From the NCBI RefSeq assembly GCF_014138625.1, contig NZ_JACJHY010000027.1, positions 41,337 through 105,336 of the forward strand: a stretch of DNA of 64,000 bases. Reading direction: 5' to 3'. Shown here piece after piece: positions 53,496 through 61,987 of this stretch. Origin of the DNA: Aminobacter ciceronei. Lineage in GTDB: Bacteria > Pseudomonadota > Alphaproteobacteria > Rhizobiales > Rhizobiaceae. How positions within the stretch are numbered: the stretch's first letter is position 1; every line of letters starts with the position of its first letter. The notes beneath the pieces were generated by a model. That model had not been told where the DNA came from, ran no database searches, and saw only the letters and a list, made by a program, of their open reading frames with translations. The translations under genes and the position numbers were made by a program.

Positions 53496-54770
53496 ATGAA
53501 CTGGGACACAATTACCGAAAACGACCGGTCGCGCATCCGGCGATGGCAAATCGGCATGCTTGCACTCGCCTTGGTGTGCGAGGTCTTTCTTGCGGCGGAC
53601 TGGTATGCCTTTGCAGCAGTCATTCCATTCATCTCCGAAACCCTGCAACTCGACCCGGCTCAGGCCGGCTTCGCGCAGGGTATCTTCGCGCTGACCTACG
53701 GCATCGGCATGGTCGTGTGGTCGCATTTCAGCCGGCACATGACGGCGCGCATGATGCTTTTGATCGGACTTGCAGGCACCGGCCTGGGTATGGTCCTGCA
53801 GATCTATGTGCAGAGTTATGGTCAGCTGGTCGCGTTGCGTCTCTTGATTGGTTTCTTCGACGCGGCGATCTTTCTCGGCAACATGAAGCTGGTCATCGGC
53901 TGGTTTCCGCAGTCTCGACGCGGCAGCATCATCGGCCTCATCCTGGCGGCATACAGCCTGGCGATCACGCTTGATTTCGCGCTTGGAATTCCGCTGACCA
54001 TGGCCTTTGGCTGGCGTACATTCTTCGCTGTTCTGGCCGGCGGGACGTTGATCGTCGCTCTCATCAACTGCCTCTTCGCCCGCAATGGGCCGGCCGAGAT
54101 AGGTATCAACGGCTTTGCCTGGGAGCCGCCGCTGCCGCGTGGTGCATCGATCCCGATCAGCGTCATCTTCCGCTCGAAGTGGATCATCGTTGGGGGTCTG
54201 GGCATCGCGGCCTGCACTTTCGCCATTGCCGGAACGGCGACCTGGGTCGTACCGGCCTTCATCGCAGTGCAGAACATGCCGGTCGAAAGCGCGGCTGTTG
54301 TCGGCACGCTGATGGGTCTGTCGCAGGTGTTGTTCCTGGTCGTCGGCGGCTACGCGGCCGACCGCGTAGGCAAGGCCTTCATGATCAAGTTAGGCACTGC
54401 AATGGCGCTGATGATCGCCTTCGCCTTCACCGCTGCGGCAATCTATCCGATGCCGTTTGGCTGGCTGCTGGTCCTTGCTGGCCTGAGCGGCATCGCGGTA
54501 CTTGGTGGCGGCGCCATCTTCGCCCTGCTCACCGAGAAATACGCCGACGAACTGGCGACCGTCGCAGTTGGCTATGCGGAAGTCCTCGGCGTGGCGGCGA
54601 GTTTCGTTTCTCCGTGGATGATGGGCCTGGTAATCAGGGCTTCGGGCGGCTCATTTTCTGAAGCCTTCATGGCCTTCGCTGTGGTCGAAGCGGTCTTCCT
54701 AGTGATCCTGCTTGTCTTGGCTCGGGAGAATGTTGCTCGCCCAGGCGTGATGGCAGTCACGATCAACTAG
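53496..54770 (+). CDS. MFS transporter (aromatic/sulfonate or organic-acid importer type)
   Basis: A 424-residue major facilitator with 12 predicted helices. The first helix has AADWYAFAAVIPFI, GFFDAAIFLGNMKLVIGWFPQSRRGSIIGLI is the helix 4-5 region with the RG motif, and VGKAFMIKLGTAMALM lies after helix 8. The layout resembles anion:cation symporters and organic-acid transporters. ATG 53496 is preceded by GGGGGA. It is last in the plus-strand operon and likely imports the cluster's substrate. Confidence 0.82.
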   Translation: MNWDTITENDRSRIRRWQIGMLALALVCEVFLAADWYAFAAVIPFISETLQLDPAQAGFAQGIFALTYGIGMVVWSHFSRHMTARMMLLIGLAGTGLGMVLQIYVQSYGQLVALRLLIGFFDAAIFLGNMKLVIGWFPQSRRGSIIGLILAAYSLAITLDFALGIPLTMAFGWRTFFAVLAGGTLIVALINCLFARNGPAEIGINGFAWEPPLPRGASIPISVIFRSKWIIVGGLGIAACTFAIAGTATWVVPAFIAVQNMPVESAAVVGTLMGLSQVLFLVVGGYAADRVGKAFMIKLGTAMALMIAFAFTAAAIYPMPFGWLLVLAGLSGIAVLGGGAIFALLTEKYADELATVAVGYAEVLGVAASFVSPWMMGLVIRASGGSFSEAFMAFAVVEAVFLVILLVLARENVARPGVMAVTIN

Positions 54771-54806
54771 CAGGATCGGGAGGTTCGCTATCCTGCCGGA
54801 CCTCCC
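54770..54806 (+). other. Interlocked inverted repeats (possible H-type pseudoknot) after the MFS stop codon
   Basis: GCAGGAT (54770-54776) pairs with ATCCTGC (54790-54796), and GGGAGGT (54778-54784) pairs with ACCTCCC (54800-54806). The two 7-bp stems interlock in the order S1-S2-S1'-S2', which allows either a pseudoknot or two mutually exclusive hairpins. It begins at the last base of the stop codon, so it may act as an mRNA 3'-end element or a terminator without U-tract. Confidence 0.5.
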
Positions 54807-55403
54807 CCGGCGCACAGCACCGCATCATCTTGCAAAACTGCTGTCCCTCTGTGTTCAGGCCGCCGAACCCTCGGTCATCCTTGCCAGAGTTTTGTTCCTA
54901 TGGCGCTGATGCGTTCCAGCTGAGCTTTCGTCTGTTCCACGGGTCCTGCTAAGATGACCCGCCGTGCGAGCCCCACGAGATCTATCTCAGCGCGTTCCGC
55001 GTATGGCATCAACTATTCAGGGCTGCTGACCTCGACATGGTGGTACGCTGTCATCCTGCGGAATTTGAAACGGCCGACAAAGTTTTAGCAGACCGGCTCG
55101 ACCGAAATCGCGTATCCGTCCGAACAGCCGACTTCTCCGCGTTCAAACACAAAGGTGACCGCACCGGAATTGGGAGTTCAGTTGACGACCGGCCCAAGGT
55201 TTACGGGGTTTGCAGGCGCTTCACAGCGCCTATCTGCGACCTGCCTGCGTCGCGCTGAAGCATCATCTGCGCAACTCAGACCGCGGGACGTTCTTCAGCG
55301 GATGCTCTGACGGGGCATATCAACACGCTTGGTCGCCCGCTTCACGGAAACGGTCGCGGCACTTCAGCTGTCCGGCAGGGCTGCTCAACGCCACCGCGAT
55401 GGC
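54807..55403. other. Gene-free stretch before the integrase remnant
   Basis: About 600 bases with no supported gene. The short open frames around 55037-55258 have no recognisable family, and the start of the integrase fragment cannot be fixed. It is likely old mobile-element debris. Confidence 0.4.
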
Positions 55404-55712
55404 TGGCTGTTCCCAGGCCAACACGCAATGAAGCCGATCAGCACGCGGCAGCTCTACCGCATCGTCGTCGAGGCGGCGCAGGCCGCCGACATTACCAAGC
55501 GGGTCGGGCCTCACACGCTGCGTCACAGCTTCGCCATTCACCTGCTGGAAGACGGCGTCGACATCCGGATCATCCAGGTCCTGCTCGGGCATGCCAAGCT
55601 GAACAGCACCGCCCTCTACACCAAGGTCGCGACCCGGACGGTGCGCACGGTCACGAGCCCGCTCGACAAGCTCGGCCTGTTCAGGCCAGCAGAGATCTCG
55701 CCCGACGGCTGA
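55404..55712 (+). pseudogene. C-terminal fragment of an IS91-type tyrosine recombinase
   Basis: Readable as HRDGWLFPGQHAMKPISTRQLYRI and then the catalytic segment: HTLRHSFAIHLLE (HxxR), LLGHAKLNSTALYTKVATR (H/W and the tyrosine nucleophile), ending SPLDKLG. These match the XerC/D-like integrases carried by IS91-family elements, which are normally about 300 residues; only about 100 remain. The transposase gene that should follow is absent. The fragment converges on another integrase remnant. Confidence 0.75.
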
Positions 55713-55727
55713 CCTCGTGACGAACGA

Positions 55728-56005
55728 CCGTCCTCATGCGCGAGGCATTTTTCGATCCAGTCGCTGTTGAAACCCAGTTCATTGAGCAGCGTCGAACCAG
55801 TCCGCCTCAGATCGTGCACGGTGAAAGGCTCAAGGGGCAGACCGTCCTTCTTCGCCTGCTCGACGACCAGGTACGTAACCCGATTAAAGGTGGCCCGGGA
55901 CATGGGTGCGTCAGCATCGTAGCGTGACGGCAGCACATAACGGGAGTTGCCGGCGCAGTGTCTTCAGCGCGATGAAGAGGGAAGGTCCGTCAGAACGCAC
56001 GACAA
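55728..56005 (-). pseudogene. Fragment of a phage/island (P4-type) integrase with a frameshift
   Basis: The minus strand reads LFIALKTL, then after a one-base shift GNSRYVLPSRYDADAPMSRATFNRVTYLVVEQAKK and FTVHDLRRTGSTLLNELGFNSDWIEKCLAHED, the catalytic HxxR region of P4-like island integrases. The sequence then departs from the family at about 55728, before the catalytic tyrosine. Both the N-terminal half and the C-terminus are missing. It points towards an att-like site at 56120-56134. Confidence 0.7.
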
Positions 56006-56012
56006 GTCGGTC

Positions 56013-56044
56013 TGCTGCCTGCCGATTGTTCTCGGCAGGCAGCA
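56013..56044. terminator. Strong 13-bp hairpin
   Basis: TGCTGCCTGCCGA and TCGGCAGGCAGCA form a perfect 13-pair stem around the six-base loop TTGTTC. On the plus strand an A/T-rich stretch (AGTATTTTTATTT) follows about 10 bases later. It could be a terminator or a transposon-related inverted repeat. Confidence 0.55.
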
Positions 56045-56119
56045 ACAGAAAGTATTTTTATTTCAATTGGTTAGATCGTAGAATGGCGTTTTTTCGGATA
56101 CGTCAGGATGGGCCTGAAA

Positions 56120-56134
56120 TCATTCCCACTCAAT
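56120..56134 (-). other. att-like site matching the 3' end of guaA
   Basis: The minus strand reads ATTGAGTGGGAATGA, which would encode I-E-W-E-stop, the usual last codons of GMP synthase (guaA), a known target of P4-type island integrases. No other guaA sequence is present. The integrase remnant at 55728-56005 lies just downstream in the same orientation, as expected for an island end. Confidence 0.55.
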
Positions 56135-56139
56135 TATTC

Positions 56140-56176
56140 AAAACCCAGCTAGGTCATTGATCTAGCTGGGTTTTTT
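56140..56176. terminator. Bidirectional rho-independent terminator
   Basis: AAAACCCAGCTAG and CTAGCTGGGTTTT form a 13-bp stem around a nine-base loop, followed by a T-run on the plus strand (56171-56176) and matched by the A-run on the other side. This is the clearest intrinsic terminator in the window. No intact gene ends immediately before it, so it probably belonged to a deleted neighbour or to the inserted element. Confidence 0.8.
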
Positions 56177-56728
56177 CTTGCCCACAGACCGATATGCCGA
56201 CCCATAAGCCGTCAAAATCATACGGTGTTGATTTTAAACGGGAATTTCCGCGAAAAATTTTTTGCGCGCTGTCGGAATCTATCGAGATCAATCGCCCTTC
56301 AGAGCCGCATTTTTCGGTCAGCATCAACCTAGCCGCCAACCCGAAAAGTACCGTCATCAACTACTTTAGCAAATTGGAAGCGAGGAATCGAGGCCACCGT
56401 AGCGAGCCCCGACGCCATGAGGAGTGACGACCGCGAAGCCCAGAGCAAGTAGGCCCCGCTGTAAGCGATCGCCAGTTGCTCATGCGCCTCTATCAGCTGC
56501 TCGGTGCGCTCACGTTTCGCCAGTGTCAGCCAACACAACAGCGCCACATGCCCCGGGAAATTTGCAGAAATGCTAAAATAGCGACCCCTCATACTTGACT
56601 ATGAAAATCAGCTTAAATAGGACGAACCCGTCCAGTTTGCCCCGGCTCGGTGGGGCGCACTCGGTCAACTCGAACTTTCCCTTCAGGCTCGATACGCAGC
56701 GGGCACGCCTTCCCATCGGGAGGGGGTG
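56177..56728. other. 552-base gene-free stretch
   Basis: The first 200 bases are AT-richer than the surroundings. Open frames on both strands (for example 56592-56329 minus) are short, have no ribosome site and match nothing I know. The last 60 bases lead into the membrane-protein gene. Confidence 0.45.
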
Positions 56729-57415
56729 ATGGGCCGTTGCGTCCTCCATCCGGTGACACAATTGAGCATTTTCGACCTCTCCCTCGCATCATCACCCGCG
56801 CTTTTGTCCTATGCCAGGACATCACTGAGGTTGATCCATTTCGGCGGCCTGATCCTGGGATTCGGCGGGGCGGCGTTTCTCGACCTGACATTGTCGCGTT
56901 ATCGCTGGACAGCCGTGACAGCCGAGCTCGTCGACAATGTCGAATGGATCAGTCGCTTTGTTGCCCGCGGCCTGCTGATGCTCTGGCTGTCGGGCATCGG
57001 GTTTCTTCTGCTCTACCAGGCCGCCGAGCCGGAGAAAGTCCTGAACCCGAAGATCTGGGCCAAGGTGATCATCGTCGCCATACTGACGATCAACGGCATC
57101 GCCATTCATCGCCTGGTGCTGCCGTTCCTCAGGCAGCAGGTCGGAAAGCACCTCCTGGCTGACATCGAACCGCGCAAGCGCGCCGCACTCATCGGCTGCG
57201 GGGTCGTGTCGGTCGTTTCATGGGTAATGCCGGTGGTGCTCGGCGCGGCTCCCCAACTGAACTTTGTCGTCCCCTGCGCCGCCATCCTGGCCGCTTACGC
57301 TGTTGTTCTGGTGCAGGGTTTCCTGATCGCCGCCATTGTCGTCCGCAAGTGGCCTCGAAATTCCCGGACCGACATGGCCCGGAATGAGCAGGCGACGTCC
57401 CGACAAGGCACATGA
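56729..57415 (+). CDS. Uncharacterised multi-helix membrane protein
   Basis: A 228-residue protein with about five or six hydrophobic segments (for example LIHFGGLILGFGGAAFLDL, GLLMLWLSGIGFLLLYQ, AKVIIVAILTINGIAIHRLVLP, VVSVVSWVMPVVLGA, AAILAAYAVVLVQGFLIAAIVV). Histidines within the first and third segments recall heme- or copper-related integral proteins, but I do not recognise the family. ATG 56729 follows GGAGGGGG. It is 155 bases before the multicopper oxidase gene and co-oriented with it, so a role in copper handling or electron transfer is possible. Confidence 0.7.
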   Translation: MGRCVLHPVTQLSIFDLSLASSPALLSYARTSLRLIHFGGLILGFGGAAFLDLTLSRYRWTAVTAELVDNVEWISRFVARGLLMLWLSGIGFLLLYQAAEPEKVLNPKIWAKVIIVAILTINGIAIHRLVLPFLRQQVGKHLLADIEPRKRAALIGCGVVSVVSWVMPVVLGAAPQLNFVVPCAAILAAYAVVLVQGFLIAAIVVRKWPRNSRTDMARNEQATSRQGT

Positions 57416-57570
57416 GCACAGTGTTCCGCGTCACGGCGCTCTCGTTTGCTGATGCAGGCGGATGGATGTATCGGTCTGGATCGTTTCGACCCGGATCGTT
57501 TTGGGATTGCCCCCGGCAAGCCGGAAATTCGAAGAACGGCGCCATCGAGGCCTGCGAAAGGTAAGTCCGT

Positions 57571-58956
57571 ATGCCTGGAATATCGCGCCGCGAGGTCTTG
57601 CTCGGGGGTGCCGCAGCTCTTGCCGCGGCCGCCACCGGCGCTGTAGCGGCAAGTCGGGCCAACGCGGTCGATCTGACCCTGCGGGCGTCGATGCTGCGCC
57701 ATTCGATCCTGCCCGGCACGACGACCGAAGGCATGATGAGCTTTCACGCCGACGGACCGCCTCCGGTGCTGCGGCTGCCGCAGGGCAAACCATTCTCGAT
57801 CGATGTGGTGAACGAGCTGGAGGAAGCGACGATCGTGCACTGGCACGGTTTGCGCATCGCCAATGCGATGGACGGCGTTCCCTATCTGACACAAGCGCCG
57901 ATCGCGCCCGGCAACAGCTTCCGATACACTCTGGCAGCGCCGGATGCCGGCACCTATTGGTATCATCCGCATTGCAACACGCTGGAGCAGATGGCCAGGG
58001 GGCTGACCGGCGTCCTGGTGGTCGAAGACGAGGAAGACCCGGGGTTCGACCGCGACCTGCCGCTCAACATCAGGGACTTCCGCCTCGGCAGCGATGGTCA
58101 GTTCATCGAGTTGTTCAAGCCACGCAATGCGGCCCGTGGCGGCACTCTGGGCACGGTCGGCACAGTGAACTGGGAGGTCGCTCCGACATATGATCTCGCC
58201 GCCGGCAGCCTCGTGCGGCTGCGTCTGGCGGTGACCGACGTCACCCGCGTCGGCACATATGATCTCGAGGGCGGAACCGCCCTGGTGATCGCACTGGATG
58301 CAAATCCCCTGGCGCAGCCCATTGCGCCCAAGGGTATCGTCATGGCGCCGGGGCAGCGCGCCGACATCGCCTTGCGTGTACCTGACAGTGCGGGCGACAT
58401 TGTGAGCCTGAGCCTGAGAACGCCGCAAGGGCCGCGGCTTCTCGCGCGGTTTCGGCCCCTGGGTGCCAGTATCAGGCGCAGGCTGGACGAGCTCAAGCCA
58501 TTGCGGCCCAATCCGATACCACAGGCTGATCTCGCCAATGCTGAAACGATAGACTTCATCTTTGGCTGGTCGCCCGGCGGCGACGCCCCTGCGCCGAGCA
58601 TTTGCGGCACCCTCGGCTACACATTCTGGTCGATCAACCGGGTTGCCGGGCAATCCGACATACCGGGCCCCGGCGAGCCGCTCGCCGTGTTGAAACAGGG
58701 TCGGAGCTATGTCCTGCGCCTGCGCAACGAAACACCGAACGATCATCCCATCCACCTGCACGGCATGAGCTTCCGCCTGCTGCGCTCCGACAAGCGCAAG
58801 GTCGCCCCACTGGTGACAGACACCGCCCTGCTGCTGTCGAAGGAAACGATGGAGGTGGCACTGGTCGCCGACAACCCTGGCGACTGGGCGTTCCACTGCC
58901 ATGTGATCGAGCATCAGAGAACCGGGCTGAGCGGTTATCTGCGTGTGGAGGCTTGA
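57571..58956 (+). CDS. Multicopper oxidase (Tat-exported)
   Basis: A 461-residue cupredoxin-type oxidase. A twin-arginine signal is present (ISRREVLLGGAAALAAAATGAVA). The four copper motifs are HWHG (near 92), HPHC (near 130), HPIHLHG (near 392) and HCHVIEHQRTGL (near 442), so the trinuclear and type 1 sites look complete; the axial type 1 position is leucine (HxxxGL), suggesting a higher redox potential. Length is shorter than CueO and close to bacterial laccase-like proteins. It may oxidise Cu(I), Mn or phenols in the periplasm. Confidence 0.9.
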   Translation: MPGISRREVLLGGAAALAAAATGAVAASRANAVDLTLRASMLRHSILPGTTTEGMMSFHADGPPPVLRLPQGKPFSIDVVNELEEATIVHWHGLRIANAMDGVPYLTQAPIAPGNSFRYTLAAPDAGTYWYHPHCNTLEQMARGLTGVLVVEDEEDPGFDRDLPLNIRDFRLGSDGQFIELFKPRNAARGGTLGTVGTVNWEVAPTYDLAAGSLVRLRLAVTDVTRVGTYDLEGGTALVIALDANPLAQPIAPKGIVMAPGQRADIALRVPDSAGDIVSLSLRTPQGPRLLARFRPLGASIRRRLDELKPLRPNPIPQADLANAETIDFIFGWSPGGDAPAPSICGTLGYTFWSINRVAGQSDIPGPGEPLAVLKQGRSYVLRLRNETPNDHPIHLHGMSFRLLRSDKRKVAPLVTDTALLLSKETMEVALVADNPGDWAFHCHVIEHQRTGLSGYLRVEA

Positions 58957-58991
58957 AGTGTCGACAAATACTGTAGTGAGACTCGCCGACG

Positions 58992-59225
58992 ATGGACTTT
59001 GATATCATCTGGATCGCATTCGAAGGCCGCACCATCGCGATTTCCTCTATCGACGAGGCTCGGATCTTTTTGTCTGAATGGCCTGGCGGGCTCCGCACAG
59101 AAACGGCTCGCCTTGCTGTCATCGCCTTGACGCGGGCAGAGACCGCGGAAATTTCCACGACAGAAGTTCGTCAGGTATTTCTCGATTTTTGTATCGATGC
59201 CCAAATTCTTGCGAGCATCGACTAA
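58992..59225 (+). CDS. DUF982 domain protein
   Basis: A 77-residue protein with the DUF982 pattern (ISSIDEARIFLSEWPGG...VFLDFCIDAQI), a small family common in rhizobia and of unknown function. Unlike many members it lacks the central cysteine. It lies 35 bases after the multicopper oxidase gene and converges on the XRE-cupin gene. Confidence 0.7.
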   Translation: MDFDIIWIAFEGRTIAISSIDEARIFLSEWPGGLRTETARLAVIALTRAETAEISTTEVRQVFLDFCIDAQILASID

Positions 59226-59252
59226 ATCAGAATTGCGCCAGTCGACACGCAT

Positions 59253-59867
59253 TCAGTTATTTCGATCAACAGATAGTATTGATAAACACTTAACTATTGA
59301 TGAATTTAACGTCTTAGGCCCGTGAGATATTATCGCATCAAATTGAAGACTGTCGCCCGTTGCCATATCGTATGTTTTATCGCCATGATTATATTCCATT
59401 TTTCCATCCAATATAAATATAAACTTTATCCCGGCCTCAGAACAAATTTCACTTGATTTATTTAAATTCTCAGACGTAAACGTTAATATCAATGGATGAA
59501 CAGCAAACCCATCTACACTTGATATTGCTTCAATTATAATTGAGGATTTTTCGCCTGCGTTACTCGACACGCACTTTGTAAATACGGCAGTTCTCTCGGC
59601 CTGGGCACGTCGTAGAAGAGCCGAAATCGGAACGGCCAAAGCCTCCGAGAGTGAATGCAAGGTACCAAGCGACGGTGAAATTATCCCCTTTTCTATCTTA
59701 GATAGCATCCCAAGCGAAATTCCCGCCGCGTGAGCAAGTTCGGTGGCCGTAATTTCGTGCTTCCTGCGATACTTTCGCACTTCCCTTCCGATAAGTACCT
59801 GCAACTGCCTCGAATTGAGGCCTACATTATTTCGAGCATAGTTATCAACGCAGACGTCACTCTCCAC
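59253..59867 (-). CDS. XRE-family regulator with cupin domain, AT-rich
   Basis: A 204-residue regulator with an XRE helix-turn-helix at about 25-80 (VRKYRRKHEITATELAHAAGISLGMLSKIEKGIISPSLGTLHSLSEAL) and a C-terminal cupin (about 120-195, with FIFILDGKMEYNHGDKTYDM). The gene is clearly AT-richer than its neighbours, especially the 3' half, and uses AT-ending codons, which indicates recent acquisition. It lies 93 bases downstream of the glycerate kinase gene on the same strand and may regulate it. Confidence 0.82.
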   Translation of the reverse strand: MESDVCVDNYARNNVGLNSRQLQVLIGREVRKYRRKHEITATELAHAAGISLGMLSKIEKGIISPSLGTLHSLSEALAVPISALLRRAQAERTAVFTKCVSSNAGEKSSIIIEAISSVDGFAVHPLILTFTSENLNKSSEICSEAGIKFIFILDGKMEYNHGDKTYDMATGDSLQFDAIISHGPKTLNSSIVKCLSILSVDRNN

Positions 59868-59960
59868 GGAATTGACCTTTTGGCTCGGATCGACGTATGC
59901 TCTGACAAATCATCAGCACATCTGAACCCTTTCCTTGAGAAGCAGACCCAATCACCTCCC

Positions 59961-61250
59961 TCATTTTCCTGCAGGCCTATTCATCAGTAATATTTGCAGG
60001 TCAGTTGCAGCGGTGCGGGTGCTGACTGTTGCGAGCAAATCACCCGAATACTGAAGGGCTTGATGAAAGGCACCAGCCTCAAGCAAAGCTCCTGGATCGC
60101 AGCCAAGCTTCCGTACTCGCGAAATCGAGTTGGGGTCGACAATAGCTCCGGCTGTGTCACGTCCAGCGCAGCCGCTCAGAAATGCCCACGGATGCCCGAT
60201 TGGTGCTTGCTCATCGAGGAACGCGAAACGAAGAGCGAGTTCTTGGTTTCGCTCCCGGACGCCGGCCTTCCTGTCGGCAGGGCTCCAACCCGCGACTATC
60301 GCCATTGGCCCGCTTTCTGCAGACTGCATTTTCGCTAGGTGGTGCAGCGTCGCAGCGACATCGGATGCGGTACCTTCAAGCTCGTCAACTTTGAGGATAG
60401 TTTTGTGACTGGCAGCTGCCCGTTCGATCACCTTGCACAAGCTAGCGTTGACAGAGCCAACCACCACGTTCTCGACATGCGAGAACCTCATTTCTTCGGT
60501 ACGTTCGAGCAGATGATCGGCATATGAGCGTAGGGCGCCCGACACAACCCCGTTCAAGCGGTAGCGGATTAGTACAGCGAGTGCGTCTGCAGCAGTAGTT
60601 GCAGGCTGCGCTGTTGGCCCCGATGCAATTGTTCCGACTTCATCGCCTGCAACATCCGAAAGGATCAACGAGAGTATCTGCGCGCCGGTTGTGAGTTGCG
60701 CAAGGCGGCCGCCTTTCAGGCGCGAAAACTGCTGCCGGACAGCATTAATCTCGTAGATATCCGCGCCCGAGTGCAGCAGGGCTTCGCTGAGCGCTATTTT
60801 GTCGGCAAGCAACACACCTGGCGCTGGGGCACACACCAGCGCTGAACCACCGCTGCTTATGAGTACCAGCACCAAGTCGCCAGGTACGGCTGAACGCGCA
60901 GCGCGTTCAACTGCATAGGCTGCTGCGACACTGCGCTCGTCGGGAAGCGGATAACCGGCGACCGTGACGTGCATCCCTTCTACTGCCGATCGATTCTCGC
61001 AGTTTGTGACGATGCACGCACTGTGCAGCTTGTTGACCACAAAAGGCAGGGCGGCGCGGGCCATTGGACACGCTGCCATGCCGAAAGCAATAAGGATTAC
61101 TCGCTTGGCAAGCTCAAGTTCGGTCTTGCGACTTTGCAGGGCCGAAGCAACAGCTCTTTCGGGGTCGGACGCCTCTATGCCTTCGTGGAACAAAGCGATG
61201 GCCTGTTCACGAAGCCTATTGCCCGTCAGTGTCGAAAGGTCTTGGATCAT
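59961..61250 (-). CDS. Glycerate 2-kinase (MOFRL family)
   Basis: A 429-residue type II glycerate kinase (GckA/TtuD family). The N-terminal domain has ILIAFGMAACPMARAALPFV and GDLVLVLISSGGSALVCAP, and the C-terminal MOFRL domain has NQELALRFAF and SGCAGRDTAGAIVD. It phosphorylates D-glycerate at C2, as in the tartrate/hydroxypyruvate and serine-cycle routes. ATG 61250 is chosen from the family length; upstream sequence lacks homology. The canonical GTDGxDG motif is altered to GCAGRDTAG, so activity could differ. Confidence 0.8.
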   Translation of the reverse strand: MIQDLSTLTGNRLREQAIALFHEGIEASDPERAVASALQSRKTELELAKRVILIAFGMAACPMARAALPFVVNKLHSACIVTNCENRSAVEGMHVTVAGYPLPDERSVAAAYAVERAARSAVPGDLVLVLISSGGSALVCAPAPGVLLADKIALSEALLHSGADIYEINAVRQQFSRLKGGRLAQLTTGAQILSLILSDVAGDEVGTIASGPTAQPATTAADALAVLIRYRLNGVVSGALRSYADHLLERTEEMRFSHVENVVVGSVNASLCKVIERAAASHKTILKVDELEGTASDVAATLHHLAKMQSAESGPMAIVAGWSPADRKAGVRERNQELALRFAFLDEQAPIGHPWAFLSGCAGRDTAGAIVDPNSISRVRKLGCDPGALLEAGAFHQALQYSGDLLATVSTRTAATDLQILLMNRPAGK

Positions 61251-61339
61251 GATAGTTCGTCCTGACCGCTCAGTGTGTCTCTGTGTCTCGCCTCTACCTG
61301 CCGGAACACAAACACGGCCTCCCACGCGCTAATCCATTT

Positions 61340-61942
61340 TCAGACGAGGCCGGTCACTACGCCTATGCCGGCGAAAGCCGCGAGCGCGCCAAGCGAACGG
61401 ACCACGACCGCTCCACGTACGCCGGCCTTGCCGTCGAGAGTCAGGCCGAAGCCAAGTCCGGCCGCGTGCAGCATCGCCGTCGCCAGGACAAAGCCTGCGC
61501 CATAAGCCAGACCGCTGACACTTTCGGGCATCTCGGCACCGTGGGCATAACCATGGAAGACCGCAAAGAAGCCGACCAGCGCCATCGCTGCCGCCACTCC
61601 GGCGCGCAGGTTGAAGGCGACGACACCACCGAGAACGACGATCGACAGGCCGATGCCGAGTTCGACGAACGGCACGGCAATGCCGGCAAGACCAAGTGCG
61701 CCGCCCAGGATCATCACCGACACGAAGCTTGCCGGGACGAGCCAGCGGGCCCGGCCGCCCAGTTGGGCGGCAAAGAGCCCAACCATCACCATGGCGAGCA
61801 CATGGTCGAGCCCGCCAAGCGGGTGGACAAAGCCGTGGGCGAAACCTTCGACATGGCCGATGCCGGTGTGGGCACTGGCGAGACCGGGCGCCAGTGCGAA
61901 GGCGGCCAGTGCCGCTGTCCGAATGAGAGATTTGCTGTTCAT
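61340..61942 (-). CDS. ureJ: HupE/UreJ-family nickel transporter
   Basis: A 200-residue membrane protein with a signal-like N-terminus (SLIRTAALAAFALAPGLASAHTG) and about six helices. HVEGFAHGFVHPLGGLDHVLAMVMVGL is the histidine-rich signature of HupE/UreJ, which binds and transports Ni(II). It ends the urease operon, 45 bases after ureD, and should supply nickel for the urease active site. ATG 61942 has AGGA upstream. Confidence 0.9.
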   Translation of the reverse strand: MNSKSLIRTAALAAFALAPGLASAHTGIGHVEGFAHGFVHPLGGLDHVLAMVMVGLFAAQLGGRARWLVPASFVSVMILGGALGLAGIAVPFVELGIGLSIVVLGGVVAFNLRAGVAAAMALVGFFAVFHGYAHGAEMPESVSGLAYGAGFVLATAMLHAAGLGFGLTLDGKAGVRGAVVVRSLGALAAFAGIGVVTGLV

Positions 61943-61987
61943 CGTCCTGTTCCTTTCATCATTCACAGATCGGATGCGAATTGGTCG

